A DNA stretch of 13,745 nt from an uncultured Lachnospiraceae bacterium (GTDB lineage: Bacteria > Bacillota > Clostridia > Lachnospirales > Lachnospiraceae). Each line of letters opens with the position of its first letter. Positions within the stretch are counted from its first letter, which is position 1. The DNA is taken from the NCBI GenBank assembly GCA_910587895.1, contig CAJUOE010000177.1, forward strand, positions 1 to 13,745, given 5' to 3'. Position numbers and translations under genes: made by a program. The notes under the pieces are model-generated. The model was not told the origin of the DNA, did no database searches, and worked only from the letters and a program-made list of their open reading frames with translations. Positions 4,953 through 12,949 of this stretch are shown piece after piece.

Positions 4953-7900
4953 CTACTTCTTTATTCTCATTTTTGTTCCCACGCCCTTAGATTTCAGCAT
5001 CTTTTTATATGCCGAAAACCTATTCTTTGGCACTTTAATCGTCGCTTTCGAATGGATGCCTTTAAATGCTTTGCTGCCCACATTTTTACTGGTCAGTTTT
5101 TTGGAGCGAATCGTAATATTTTTCAGTTTTTTGCACCCATAAAATGCGCTCTTACCAATTTTGCTGACCTTAGATGGGATCGTAACCTTCTGAAGCTTTG
5201 TGCATTTATAAAATGCATTATCACCAATTGTCTGGATATTTCTTCCGATTACAACCTCCTTTAGCTGTTTCTGATTCTTAAAAGCATTCTTTCCGATTGC
5301 CGTAAGTTTATATGTCGTTCCTTTTACTTTCAGGGTATCTGGAACAGTCAGTTTTCCTTTGGCGTGTTTATTATCCACTCCTGTCAGAACAGCCTCTTTT
5401 CTCTGGATGTTGCTGATAATAATAGTAATTCCTTTGTTCTTATCATAGTATTTCAGTCCCTGTCCATTCGTCTGTCCGCCGGTTCCCTGATTGTTTCCAG
5501 AACCGCCACTTCCCTGGTTGTTATCTCCGGAACCGCCACTTCCCTGATTGTTTCCGGAACCGCCGCTCCCCTGATTATTGTCCCCGGAACCGCCACTTCC
5601 CTGGTTGTTATCTCCGGAACCGCCACTTCCCTGGTTATTGTCCCCGGAACCGCCGCTCCCCTGATTGTTATCCCCGGAACCGCCGCTCCCCTGGTTATTG
5701 TCCCCGGAACCGCCACTTCCCTGATTATCTCCTGAACCGCCCTCATCCGGAGCGGTGGCATTCCCTACATAGAAAGTAAATGTCTTGCCAATTGCCGGAT
5801 TATATTTCGGACGCACGACCACTTTTGCAACGCCATCCGCAATAAAATTCAAATACATATCTCTCTCGACCTGGACCACACTTTCGTCCAGGGAAATTAT
5901 TTCTATTTCTCTCAATTCAGAGTTTGAAACGTCGGATGTACGGCATTCCAGGGTCTCCCCCACCTGATATCTCTTCCTGAAATTGCTATTATCATAATCT
6001 TGAAAGGATTCTCCCCAGTAAGCTACAAACCTGGACGGCACCGTCTTATTACCTATAACCAGTCCGCATCGGTCGCACTTTATTTCGACACGTCCATCTG
6101 TAACTGTCGTACCCACAACCTCATTATGAACCACCCTGATTTCTACCGTCGCCGTCCCTGCAAGATAACTTTCTGATTCCGACTGGCTGGCAATAATTTC
6201 TGTTGACCCTGCGGATACGCCCCTGATATTTCCTTCGCTGTCTACCGTCGCAATAGATGGATCGCCTGATGTGAACGTACAGTCCCTGGTATTGCATACA
6301 ATCTTCGTTGTATCGTTTTCCAGAATTTCATCCATTAACGAATACGCCCTTACATCTACCTCCGCCTTATTGATCTGAAAAGACGACTGGATTCGTCCTT
6401 CATAAGCGCCGATTCCCGTTGCCACCACCGTTGCAGTCCCAACCCTTAAATTATCAGCATACGTGACAATATAATCCCTGCCTTTCTCCAGCGTCCTGCC
6501 ATCCAGCGCAAGGGAGACTTCCGGTATGATTTCTTTTCCTGTGAACCTGTAGCTGTCCTGCTCCAACGTCAGCACAGCCCCTTCCATGGACTCCGTCCGT
6601 CCCGCCCAGGAAGACCAGGTCACAGAATTGCCGCCATGAGCGGTCAATACGTCCTGCGTCCAGGTGCTATTGCCCTCTACATAATAAGCATTCAAGTCCT
6701 GGTCTGCGAAACCTTCAAATACCTGATCCTGATATTCACCATCCACAATGCTGCCAAACGTTGGGGCGTCCCCTGAAAAATAAATATATTTCAGATCACT
6801 ATGTGCAAACGCAGAAGCGCCAATAGATGTTACGGAGGACGGCAGCCTCAATACGGACAAACGGTTTACCCTAAAACAGTCCGCCCCTATTGTTGTGAGT
6901 CCCTCTCCCTCAAAAGTCATGCTCGACAGGTATGAGCAATGTTCAAATGCATGATCCCCCAGCTCCACCACTGATTCCGGTATCACAATACTCTTCAAAT
7001 TTATATTTTCAAAGAATGCATAGTCTGCAATCCTTGTCACCGTGGACGGAATAGAGGCCACGCCTGCTGTCGGACAGGTGACCAGCACACGCCCGTCTTT
7101 CGTGTAAACCACCTGATCCTGCACTTTGTAATTCTCATTTTCATCCGCAATAGAAATATCTGTCAGTTTATAACACTCTGAAAAAATAGATTTTCCAATC
7201 GAAACCACAGAGGCCGGAATATTAATGCTCGTCAGCTCATCACTGCAGCTAAATGCAAAATCTCCAATTTCCGTCACGGTATCCGGCAGTTGTATTTTAG
7301 AAAAATTCGTGTTAAAGAACGCTTCCTTCTCAATTCCAACCACTGCCTTTCCGTCAATGGTTTCCGGCACTTCCAGTTCGCCTGCCTCATCAATTCCGTC
7401 ATACTGGAAGATGGAAAGGCCGTCGGAAGTATTATAATAGCTGAACAGGGTGCTCCTTGGCCAAACGGAGTAATGGCGGTAGCCATCCTCCCCCTTTGGC
7501 TCAACATACCCACTTTCCACGATATAATAAGTTCCATGTAATTCCACCATGGCATTCACATGATGGCTTCCCGATGATTGTGGATCCTTGTTCCCATTTC
7601 TTGTCCATGCCTTAATCCCCAGTTTCTCACAGAGCCTGATAACCGCACCGGTACTTGCCGCACAGGAGCCATCCCCAAATATGATCATCGTATAGGCGCT
7701 GGGATGCTGTCCGTAATCATAAGACGCTGGAAACCTGGCGATAACATCCAAAATTTCCTGATCTGTCATGCCGTCCGAAATATTTTCTTCCAGATAAGCG
7801 TCCATGACTTTCTCGCCATAAGTAACGGCATAATCTTCCACCGTAACGATTACATTGTATGTCCTGGCGGCAGTTTTTACCTCAATCTCTGTATCGCCGC

Positions 7901-8249
7901 TCTCAAACGAATAGGAATCATAATCATAATCATCATCCCCCGTAACCACCTGATCGCCCTTTTTATACTTGTATTTTGGAGTAACAAGTCCATCCGCAGA
8001 AACCTGGGCGGAATAACCGTGAACAACCCGATATGTCACATCTTCTCCGCCGCCCTCCGGAATCTGATAACTCTGCGGGAGATCATCCGGTATGCTTATC
8101 TTTACCGCATACGAACTGTTCAAAGCATGAATGGTCGCTTTCTGATCGTTGTCTGCTGCTTTCACACACATCGGAAATACAAACAGAAACATACAGGAAA
8201 CCAAAAAACAGCTCCATTTTATATATTTTTTCAGTGTACAAATCTTCAA
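4953..8249 (-). CDS. Secreted multidomain protein: transglutaminase-like domain plus BspA-type leucine-rich repeats
   Basis: 1098 residues. A signal peptide (1-31: charged start, hydrophobic core LVSCMFLFVFPM, cut after VKA) shows export. Residues of about 140-260 form a transglutaminase-like domain with a Cys (GDGSCAAST, C196), a His (SGSHHVNAMVEL, 229-230) and an acidic residue (YYIVESGY, Glu245, where Asp is usual). BspA-type LRRs follow (about 285-490, such as SINIPASVVSIGKSIF), then two Ig-like domains (about 555-705), a CxxC (KCDRCG, 724-729), a Gly/Ser/Asn linker of nine repeats (837-923) and a second LRR block with a very basic end (about 931-1098). There is no LPxTG; the basic C-terminus may hold it to the wall. 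The start is TTG 8249, set by AGGAGGT 7 bases upstream. A role in binding or modifying peptides or host surfaces is plausible; the substrate is unknown. Confidence 0.88.
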   Translation of the reverse strand: MKICTLKKYIKWSCFLVSCMFLFVFPMCVKAADNDQKATIHALNSSYAVKISIPDDLPQSYQIPEGGGEDVTYRVVHGYSAQVSADGLVTPKYKYKKGDQVVTGDDDYDYDSYSFESGDTEIEVKTAARTYNVIVTVEDYAVTYGEKVMDAYLEENISDGMTDQEILDVIARFPASYDYGQHPSAYTMIIFGDGSCAASTGAVIRLCEKLGIKAWTRNGNKDPQSSGSHHVNAMVELHGTYYIVESGYVEPKGEDGYRHYSVWPRSTLFSYYNTSDGLSIFQYDGIDEAGELEVPETIDGKAVVGIEKEAFFNTNFSKIQLPDTVTEIGDFAFSCSDELTSINIPASVVSIGKSIFSECYKLTDISIADENENYKVQDQVVYTKDGRVLVTCPTAGVASIPSTVTRIADYAFFENINLKSIVIPESVVELGDHAFEHCSYLSSMTFEGEGLTTIGADCFRVNRLSVLRLPSSVTSIGASAFAHSDLKYIYFSGDAPTFGSIVDGEYQDQVFEGFADQDLNAYYVEGNSTWTQDVLTAHGGNSVTWSSWAGRTESMEGAVLTLEQDSYRFTGKEIIPEVSLALDGRTLEKGRDYIVTYADNLRVGTATVVATGIGAYEGRIQSSFQINKAEVDVRAYSLMDEILENDTTKIVCNTRDCTFTSGDPSIATVDSEGNIRGVSAGSTEIIASQSESESYLAGTATVEIRVVHNEVVGTTVTDGRVEIKCDRCGLVIGNKTVPSRFVAYWGESFQDYDNSNFRKRYQVGETLECRTSDVSNSELREIEIISLDESVVQVERDMYLNFIADGVAKVVVRPKYNPAIGKTFTFYVGNATAPDEGGSGDNQGSGGSGDNNQGSGGSGDNNQGSGGSGDNNQGSGGSGDNNQGSGGSGDNNQGSGGSGNNQGSGGSGDNNQGSGGSGNNQGTGGQTNGQGLKYYDKNKGITIIISNIQRKEAVLTGVDNKHAKGKLTVPDTLKVKGTTYKLTAIGKNAFKNQKQLKEVVIGRNIQTIGDNAFYKCTKLQKVTIPSKVSKIGKSAFYGCKKLKNITIRSKKLTSKNVGSKAFKGIHSKATIKVPKNRFSAYKKMLKSKGVGTKMRIKK
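5481..5741. repeat. In-frame tandem repeat, nine units of 27-30 bp
   Basis: Nine near-identical units encode GGSGDNNQGS (10 residues, 30 bp) or shorter 9-residue forms (GGSGDNQGS, GGSGNNQGS, GGSGNNQGT). The order from the N-terminus is one 9-residue unit, five of 10, then 9, 10 and 9. All units stay in frame, so gain or loss of units changes linker length without breaking the protein. Opposite-strand reading frames across this region are by-products of the repeat. Confidence 0.95.
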
Positions 8250-8285
8250 TTCAAAGACCTCCTCTTTCCTAATCTGCTATTTTAC

Positions 8286-8314
8286 ATTCTACCTCTCTAA
8301 AATTACATTGTCAA
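8286..8314 (-). promoter_or_regulatory. Strong sigma-A promoter of the surface-protein gene
   Basis: The minus strand reads TTGACA (8314-8309), 17 bases, TAGAAT (8291-8286), a near-consensus housekeeping promoter. Transcription would start about 30 bases before the TTG start codon. It lies just past the terminator of the ZIP gene, so the two genes are separate units. Confidence 0.75.
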
Positions 8315-8336
8315 ATAATCCCAGATCAGGCGTTCC

Positions 8337-8371
8337 CATCAAAATACCCAGCCTCAAAACAGGCCGGGTAT
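8337..8371 (-). terminator. Rho-independent terminator of the ZIP transporter gene
   Basis: On the minus strand ATACCCGGCCT (8371-8361) pairs with AGGCTGGGTAT (8354-8344), with one G-T pair and a 6-base loop, followed by TTTTGAT. It begins 6 bases after the transporter's stop codon. Confidence 0.85.
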
Positions 8372-8376
8372 TCCCT

Positions 8377-9159
8377 TTATCCAAGCGCAACATCCAACGC
8401 CATCATAAGCGTAAACCCAAGTGCAAACATCACGGTACCGGTCTTGCAATGTTTTCCCTCCGACATCTCCGGAATCAGCTCCTCCACCACGACATAAATC
8501 ATGGCTCCCGCTGCAAAGCTCAACAGATACGGCAGGATCGGCACGATAAACCCGGACGCCAGAACGGTAAAGACAGCGGCCACAGGTTCCACAACGCCCG
8601 AGAGCACGCCATACACGAAAGCTTTGCGTTTCTTCATGCCGTCAGCTTTCAATGGCAACGAAATAATCGCACCCTCCGGAAAATTCTGGATGGCAATGCC
8701 GATGGAAAGCACCAACGCCTCTGCCATGGAAATTTCACTGTTTCCGGACAGGCATCCGGCAAACACGGCTCCTACCGCCATTCCCTCCGGAATGTTGTGG
8801 AGCGTCACAGCCAATACCACCATCGTCGTCCCTTTCATCGTTGTCCGTGAACATTTTGATTCATCCCTCTTCTGGTAGAGCCGGTGAACCTCACGCTCCA
8901 AAACTATCAAAAACAAAATTCCAATCCAGAAACCGATGACCGCAGGCACGAATGCCAGCCTTCCCATTCCCGCCGCCTGTTCCATCGCTGCCAGCAGCAG
9001 GCTCCAGATAGACGCCGCAACCATGACCCCCGCTGCAAACCCATTCAAGACCCTCTGCAATGAAACTTTCAGCATATTCTTCATAAAAAAAACACAGGAC
9101 GCCCCCAGAGCCGTTCCCAAAAACGGAATGAGGATGCCCTCAATCACATCTCCCTGCAT
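8377..9159 (-). CDS. ZIP-family divalent metal transporter
   Basis: 260 residues with about eight hydrophobic segments, the normal layout for ZIP proteins, which bring Zn, Fe, Mn or other divalent metals into the cytoplasm. The two metal-site motifs are intact: TLHNIPEGMAVG (119-130) and IQNFPEGAIIS (157-167), as in the GufA/ZupT branch. Further acidic residues lie in membrane regions at EPVAA (191-195) and EELIPE (226-231). The loop between the third and fourth segments is short, without the usual His run. ATG 9159 has AGGAGG 8 bases upstream. The gene is single, with its own terminator, between a sensor cluster and the surface-protein gene. Family firm; metal preference cannot be told from the sequence. 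Confidence 0.9.
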   Translation of the reverse strand: MQGDVIEGILIPFLGTALGASCVFFMKNMLKVSLQRVLNGFAAGVMVAASIWSLLLAAMEQAAGMGRLAFVPAVIGFWIGILFLIVLEREVHRLYQKRDESKCSRTTMKGTTMVVLAVTLHNIPEGMAVGAVFAGCLSGNSEISMAEALVLSIGIAIQNFPEGAIISLPLKADGMKKRKAFVYGVLSGVVEPVAAVFTVLASGFIVPILPYLLSFAAGAMIYVVVEELIPEMSEGKHCKTGTVMFALGFTLMMALDVALG

Positions 9160-9180
9160 ATATGATTCCTCCTAAAGGCC

Positions 9181-9219
9181 AAAACAGCCGTTTTCACAGA
9201 TGTGGTTCTTCCCAACCAC
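9181..9219 (-). promoter_or_regulatory. Two short hairpins in the leader of the ZIP gene
   Basis: On the minus strand GTGGTT/AACCAC (9219-9214 with 9207-9202) and AAAAC/GTTTT (9194-9190 with 9185-9181) lie between the pseudokinase stop and the ZIP ribosome site. They could end transcription of the sensor cluster or regulate ZIP. Neither has a proper T-run and I see no known riboswitch. Confidence 0.25.
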
Positions 9220-9268
9220 TTCATCAATAATCAATATATGCTAAGAGAGATGTCCTTGCTCATGCGAT

Positions 9269-10453
9269 TTATTGTGTTTTGAGGCTGCCATTTCCGGTAT
9301 TCAACAATATCCTGGATATAAACCTCCCGTCTTCCACATAAAATTCCATTTCGCCGTTATAGTAGCCAATGACATTACAGATGCTTGACGCCTTTACCCG
9401 CCAGTGTTCCTGGTATTCCCCTCGTCTTTCCTCTGATATGCAGCAATTTTCACACTGAATGACAATTTTATTTTTATTCTGTACCAGAGACAGATAAATC
9501 CACGGTTCTTCTTTTCCCGCATGGCAGCAATCATGAATGGCTTTTTCAAGTATGCTTACAAGGATGGCTGCCATGTCAATTTCACGGACCGCAATTTTTT
9601 CATCTATATCCGCATACATTTTTGTCCGTATCCCCTCCACTTCCGCATATTCCTCATAGACCGCAAGAATGCTGCGGACAGTTGCATTCGTGCAGATATG
9701 CCGTCCCCTGTCTTTCTCTGTATCCAATGTCTTCATCTGCTTTAGCTGGCGGCGCAGCAAAAGTTCGTTTACTTCCAGCAAATCTTTTTCTATGCGGCAG
9801 TAATGCTCCCTGCCTCTGTAAAAATAGGCGCGGAACGTCATCCACTGAATAATGCCCGCCATTGCCAGCATCGCGGCAATGCGCAGCACACGGCTGACCG
9901 ACAGGGGATGGCTGTCCGGCCAGTAAGCCCCCATAAACGCAATCATCACAATCACGATCAGCGTAACCGCGCTCGGCAGATCCATAACCTCGCCCAGAAA
10001 TTCACGCCCTTCCTTAAAATGTGGGCGTACATATCTCATAATAAGAAAGAAAATGATTATAATGACAATGATGCGTAGCACAATATCCGCCCAGGGATTT
10101 CCACCCAGCCAGAGGCGCGAAACATCAATGCCCACAAAAACTGTAACTGAAAGCAGATAGAAACCAAGCGTCAGCTTATAGATAGACAAATATAGAAAAT
10201 CTGCGCTCATAAGAATACAAAATATACCTACCAGAGGTATTGTCACCATTCCGGAAAAGCGAACGAACATATCCCTGTCCACCAGATACCAGACGCTATA
10301 AGCGCCGGCAACAGCAGCCCCGAATGCCAGATAATATGCGATTGTCCTTTTCATCAGAAAACGCGGACGATCCAGCAACAGAAATATCCCCATAATAAGC
10401 GCGGCTCCCATGCTGTTGCGCAGCAGCGAAACCCACAAAGAGCCTCCTAACAT
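9269..10453 (-). CDS. Degenerate AgrC-like membrane sensor (pseudokinase)
   Basis: 394 residues: six or so membrane segments (about 1-205), a helical linker, then a C-terminal domain that aligns with the neighbouring kinase but lacks its working parts. The phospho-acceptor helix pair with RHDxRHH is absent; the linker goes straight to HICTNATVRSILAVYEEYAE, matching YCKNPALNSLISAYARKAAQ in the kinase. The ATP-site motif NMMENA is SILEKA here (Asn to Ser300), and GIGVKSI is RVKASSI, so the Gly loop is gone. It should neither bind ATP normally nor phosphorylate. The frame is fully open, so it is likely a working non-catalytic sensor or a modulator of the kinase. ATG 10453 is set by AAAGGAG 8 bases upstream; a GTG at 10462 has no site. 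It starts 5 bases after the kinase stop. Confidence 0.75.
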   Translation of the reverse strand: MLGGSLWVSLLRNSMGAALIMGIFLLLDRPRFLMKRTIAYYLAFGAAVAGAYSVWYLVDRDMFVRFSGMVTIPLVGIFCILMSADFLYLSIYKLTLGFYLLSVTVFVGIDVSRLWLGGNPWADIVLRIIVIIIIFFLIMRYVRPHFKEGREFLGEVMDLPSAVTLIVIVMIAFMGAYWPDSHPLSVSRVLRIAAMLAMAGIIQWMTFRAYFYRGREHYCRIEKDLLEVNELLLRRQLKQMKTLDTEKDRGRHICTNATVRSILAVYEEYAEVEGIRTKMYADIDEKIAVREIDMAAILVSILEKAIHDCCHAGKEEPWIYLSLVQNKNKIVIQCENCCISEERRGEYQEHWRVKASSICNVIGYYNGEMEFYVEDGRFISRILLNTGNGSLKTQ

Positions 10454-10458
10454 ACCTT

Positions 10459-11751
10459 TCACTCCTTTCCCATACTGTCATTGCCATTTAAAAATATACG
10501 GCAGGTAAATATTCCCTCTCCGGCAGAAAAATCTGCATCCCCATCATATTTTGCCACCGTATTTAAGATACTTTTCACGCCTATCCCCTCATGATCCGGA
10601 GCCTGCGGCAGCCCATTGCAGAATATGATATTGTCCGCACAGCTATTTTTACAGAGTATCAGGAGAATCTGGTTCGTCTGATGTACCCTGAGCTCTATCT
10701 TACGTTGTCCCTCTGTTTTCAGGCACCCGCGAACCGCGTTTTCCATCATATTTGCAAACACGGAAACAAGATCTACCTCTGAAACAAAAAGCATGTCTTC
10801 CTGCCGGACGTCTACGCTTAACAGGATATCTTTCTGCGCCGCTTTCCTCGCATAGGCGGATATCAGACTGTTTAAGGCAGGATTTTTACAGTATTTCCTC
10901 TCCTGCTTTGCCTCCTCAATTCTCTCATATTCCTTCAGATATTGGAGAATCCCTTCACAGTCTTTCTGGTGGGCAAGCTCCATAACCACAAGATTGTGAT
11001 GGCGGAAATCATGACGCGTCTGTCTGGCATTCTGCTCCATCTGCTCGTAAGAATTTATCTGTTCCTGCAAAAGTTTCTCATGCAGCCGCACATCTTTTAA
11101 CTCCTGCATATGATTTGCCTGCGCCATGAAATAAAACAGCAGCACATACACAATCAGCAGAAATCCATAGGAAACCGACATCATAAAAATATGCCCCAGG
11201 TCCCGCTCCTGTTTGTACTCATTATAAAACAACAGAACCGACATCATGACAAAGGTCATGCCGGAGATAACACCAATCAACCCATAGCCACTCTGCATCC
11301 TGCGGTAAATCTGCATCAGTTTTTCCTTAAAAAATCCCAGATATAGAGATAGAAAAATAAGATTCAGAAAAATCCGCAGTATCCAGACCAACGAGTTTCC
11401 CGCCCCCGCAAAATTTCCTGTAAAAAAGGCTATCACCCCATAGATAAACGTCCAGAGGCAATAATATGCGGAGATTAAAAATGCAGACTTTGCCGGATGC
11501 GACACCGAGAGCACGCACACAAACATAGCCTCAAATACCGCCGCGGTCAGCAGATACGCCAAAAGATATGTAATGTGCGTCCTGGAACCACCGGTAAAGA
11601 GGGCTACGAGAACCATCTGAAAGATAAGTCCCGTCATCACGGTAATAAAAAACGTCTTTTTCTTCCCATACCTTGGCTCCAGCACAAGGTTATAAAACCA
11701 TGCCACATGAAATATATTATTGATGATATTTGTAATCAGTGCGTCCGTCAT
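10459..11751 (-). CDS. AgrC-like sensor histidine kinase (GHKL family)
   Basis: 430 residues. About six membrane segments (residues 5-210), then a coiled linker (MQELKDVRLHEKLLQEQINS) and a kinase core with all motifs: phospho-acceptor His247 in TRHDFRHHN, the ATP-site N-box FANMMENAVRGC (332-343) and the Gly loop HEGIGVKSILNTVAKYDG (387-404). This is the layout of AgrC/ComD-type kinases, which sense peptides at the membrane and signal to a LytTR regulator. The regulator gene is immediately upstream, the pseudokinase immediately downstream. ATG 11751 has AAGGAG 7 bases upstream. No agrB or agrD gene is visible in the window, so the signal is unknown: a peptide made elsewhere, a host peptide or a membrane stress. 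Confidence 0.9.
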   Translation of the reverse strand: MTDALITNIINNIFHVAWFYNLVLEPRYGKKKTFFITVMTGLIFQMVLVALFTGGSRTHITYLLAYLLTAAVFEAMFVCVLSVSHPAKSAFLISAYYCLWTFIYGVIAFFTGNFAGAGNSLVWILRIFLNLIFLSLYLGFFKEKLMQIYRRMQSGYGLIGVISGMTFVMMSVLLFYNEYKQERDLGHIFMMSVSYGFLLIVYVLLFYFMAQANHMQELKDVRLHEKLLQEQINSYEQMEQNARQTRHDFRHHNLVVMELAHQKDCEGILQYLKEYERIEEAKQERKYCKNPALNSLISAYARKAAQKDILLSVDVRQEDMLFVSEVDLVSVFANMMENAVRGCLKTEGQRKIELRVHQTNQILLILCKNSCADNIIFCNGLPQAPDHEGIGVKSILNTVAKYDGDADFSAGEGIFTCRIFLNGNDSMGKE

Positions 11752-11783
11752 CCCCTGCTCCTTTTCTGCCTCACAAATCCCAT
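11748..11783 (-). CDS. Possible 11-codon leader ORF overlapping the kinase start
   Basis: ATG 11783, preceded by GGAG at 5 bases, encodes MGFVRQKRSRG and ends with a TGA that overlaps the kinase start codon (ATGA). Such an arrangement can couple translation. It may be chance in a 72-bp gap. Confidence 0.25.
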   Translation of the reverse strand: MGFVRQKRSRG

Positions 11784-11823
11784 TTTTACTCCGCCGTCAC
11801 CTTTCTCAGCTAAAATACATTTC

Positions 11824-12573
11824 TTATATACAAATCTTTTCTTTTCCTCCAAAATAATGACTGAAATATTTTTCACGGAGGGATTTCCAGGCGCCCCTGG
11901 GCAGATAAATTTCCTTCCCATTATCCAGCTGCAGCGTCTGGGCGCTCATCCGCTCGATATGTTCAAGATTTACAATATAGGAACCTCCGACTTTCGTACA
12001 TTCCTTACAGCCAGAGAGCATTTCACGCAGTTTCGCCATCGTCATGCGCAGGGATATCGTCTCCCCGTCTTTGAGGTAGATGCACTGTTTCTTTCCCTGC
12101 GCCTCGCAATAGACGATATCGCAAAACGCCACCCTGCGCACCTGATTATCTACCTGCAGGAGAATATAACGCGGCTGCTCCCTCTCAATATCATGACAAG
12201 CCTTCTCAATAACCGGAAAAAGCCTGTGTTCCGAGACCGGCTTGAGCAGGTATTGAAATGCATTTACCTCAAACGCCTCCAGCGCATAGTCCTTCGAGGA
12301 GGTAAGAAAAATAATCCGACTGGTATTTCCCTGTTTCCGCAGCCGCCTTGCCGTCTCGATTCCCGAATTATGGGGCATATAAATATCCATCAAAATAAGA
12401 TCCGGAGAATAGCTCTCTTCCCCGATCATATATAGCAGCTCCACGCTGTCCTCAAAACGCCGGAGCACAATCTCATTTCTCCCATGCTGTCTATGCCAAG
12501 CGCGCAGTATTTCCTCCACTTTATCCAGTTCTTCCGTCTCATCATCGCAAAGCGCAATCTGAATACAACACAT
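11824..12573 (-). CDS. AgrA-like response regulator with LytTR DNA-binding domain
   Basis: 249 residues. Receiver domain (about 4-125) with the acidic pair Asp10-Asp11 (ALCDDE), phospho-acceptor Asp63 (LILMDIYMP), Thr91 (FLTSS) and Lys111 (LLKPV), all needed for phosphorylation. A LytTR domain follows (about 145-242: VDNQVRRVAFCDIVYCEAQG, VGGSYIVNLEHIERM, then LPRGAWKSLREKYFSHYF), which binds direct repeats in promoters. It is the first gene of a three-gene unit with the kinase and pseudokinase, 72 bases before the kinase. AGAGG lies 9 bases before ATG 12573. It probably controls its own unit as well as targets elsewhere; the surface-protein and ZIP genes are candidates only by closeness. Confidence 0.92.
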   Translation of the reverse strand: MCCIQIALCDDETEELDKVEEILRAWHRQHGRNEIVLRRFEDSVELLYMIGEESYSPDLILMDIYMPHNSGIETARRLRKQGNTSRIIFLTSSKDYALEAFEVNAFQYLLKPVSEHRLFPVIEKACHDIEREQPRYILLQVDNQVRRVAFCDIVYCEAQGKKQCIYLKDGETISLRMTMAKLREMLSGCKECTKVGGSYIVNLEHIERMSAQTLQLDNGKEIYLPRGAWKSLREKYFSHYFGGKEKICI

Positions 12574-12623
12574 GACCCATACCTCTTTCTGTCTGACTGC
12601 TTTTATGTCAACTCTATGAGATA

Positions 12624-12632
12624 ATTATACCA
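12624..12632 (-). promoter_or_regulatory. Extended -10 promoter of the regulator-kinase unit
   Basis: The minus strand reads TGGTATAAT (12632-12624), a perfect extended -10 box, 51 bases before the start codon. The -35 position (12652-12647) reads CTAATG, a poor match, as expected of an activator-dependent promoter. Three 9-base steps each starting AATG lie just upstream (about 12660-12634) and might be LytTR sites; this last point is weak. Confidence 0.55.
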
Positions 12633-12746
12633 TGTGCCATTCTTTGCATTAGGGTCATTTTTGTTCTCAAAAGCGTCAATTTTGGTTTTTATAATATAAT
12701 GGGGATATATTTCGACTGAACATAAGACTGCATCCTTCGACAACAG

Positions 12747-12801
12747 TTTCCATTTTGCAACAAATATTGCAGAAAATGGAAACCGCGCATGAAATATTGC
12801 A
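12747..12801. repeat. Hairpin and direct repeat in the regulator/toxin intergenic region
   Basis: TTTCCATTTTGCAA (12747-12760) and TTGCAGAAAATGGAAA (12767-12782) pair fully except for a 2-base bulge. The 10-mer AAATATTGCA occurs at 12762-12771 and again at 12792-12801, exactly 30 bases apart. No gene is convincing in 12633-12949 on either strand. This may be a regulatory RNA structure or a protein-binding array. Confidence 0.5.
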
Positions 12802-12834
12802 TTTTTCTAACAAAGTGGGCAAGCGCGCATATTA

Positions 12835-12901
12835 TTTTTTGTCTTATAGGAGGACGCTTTCACCCTTTAGCGTGACAAGATCTTCCCTATAAGATAAAAA
12901 A
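12835..12901. repeat. 67-bp element with 16-bp terminal inverted repeats
   Basis: TTTTTTGTCTTATAGG (12835-12850) and CCTATAAGATAAAAAA (12886-12901) are complementary over 16 bases with one G-T pair. A second, nested hairpin ACGCT/AGCGT (12854-12858, 12869-12873) lies inside. T- and A-runs are outside the stem base, so it is not a plain terminator, although its A-run supplies the T-tract of the toxin terminator on the minus strand. It may be a tiny palindromic repeat element or a structured RNA. Confidence 0.55.
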
Positions 12902-12931
12902 TCACCCAATCCACACTATATATGAATTGGG
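12895..12931 (-). terminator. Terminator of the toxin-antitoxin unit
   Basis: On the minus strand CCCAAT (12931-12926) pairs with ATTGGG (12910-12905) and is followed by TGATTTTTT. It lies 18 bases after the toxin stop codon. The hairpin is part of the 32-bp direct repeat that also occurs at 13606-13637. Confidence 0.6.
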
Positions 12932-12949
12932 CAACTATCATTCCGGGAT

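Noticed and set aside
5364..5761. Repetitive open frames on both strands across the linker repeat
   Set aside because: Because the repeat unit is a multiple of three bases, other frames stay open too; composition is artificial and only the minus frame of the 1098-residue protein has flanking domains.
7578..8850. Long plus-strand frames (over 230 codons) across the surface-protein start and ZIP gene
   Set aside because: They span two genes, a promoter and a terminator on the other strand, and show no domain.
11497..12435. 312-codon plus-strand frame
   Set aside because: Antisense to the kinase start and the response regulator, both of which have complete catalytic motifs; no ribosome site.
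12747..12801. CRISPR array
   Set aside because: Only one 10-base direct repeat pair, no repeat-spacer pattern.
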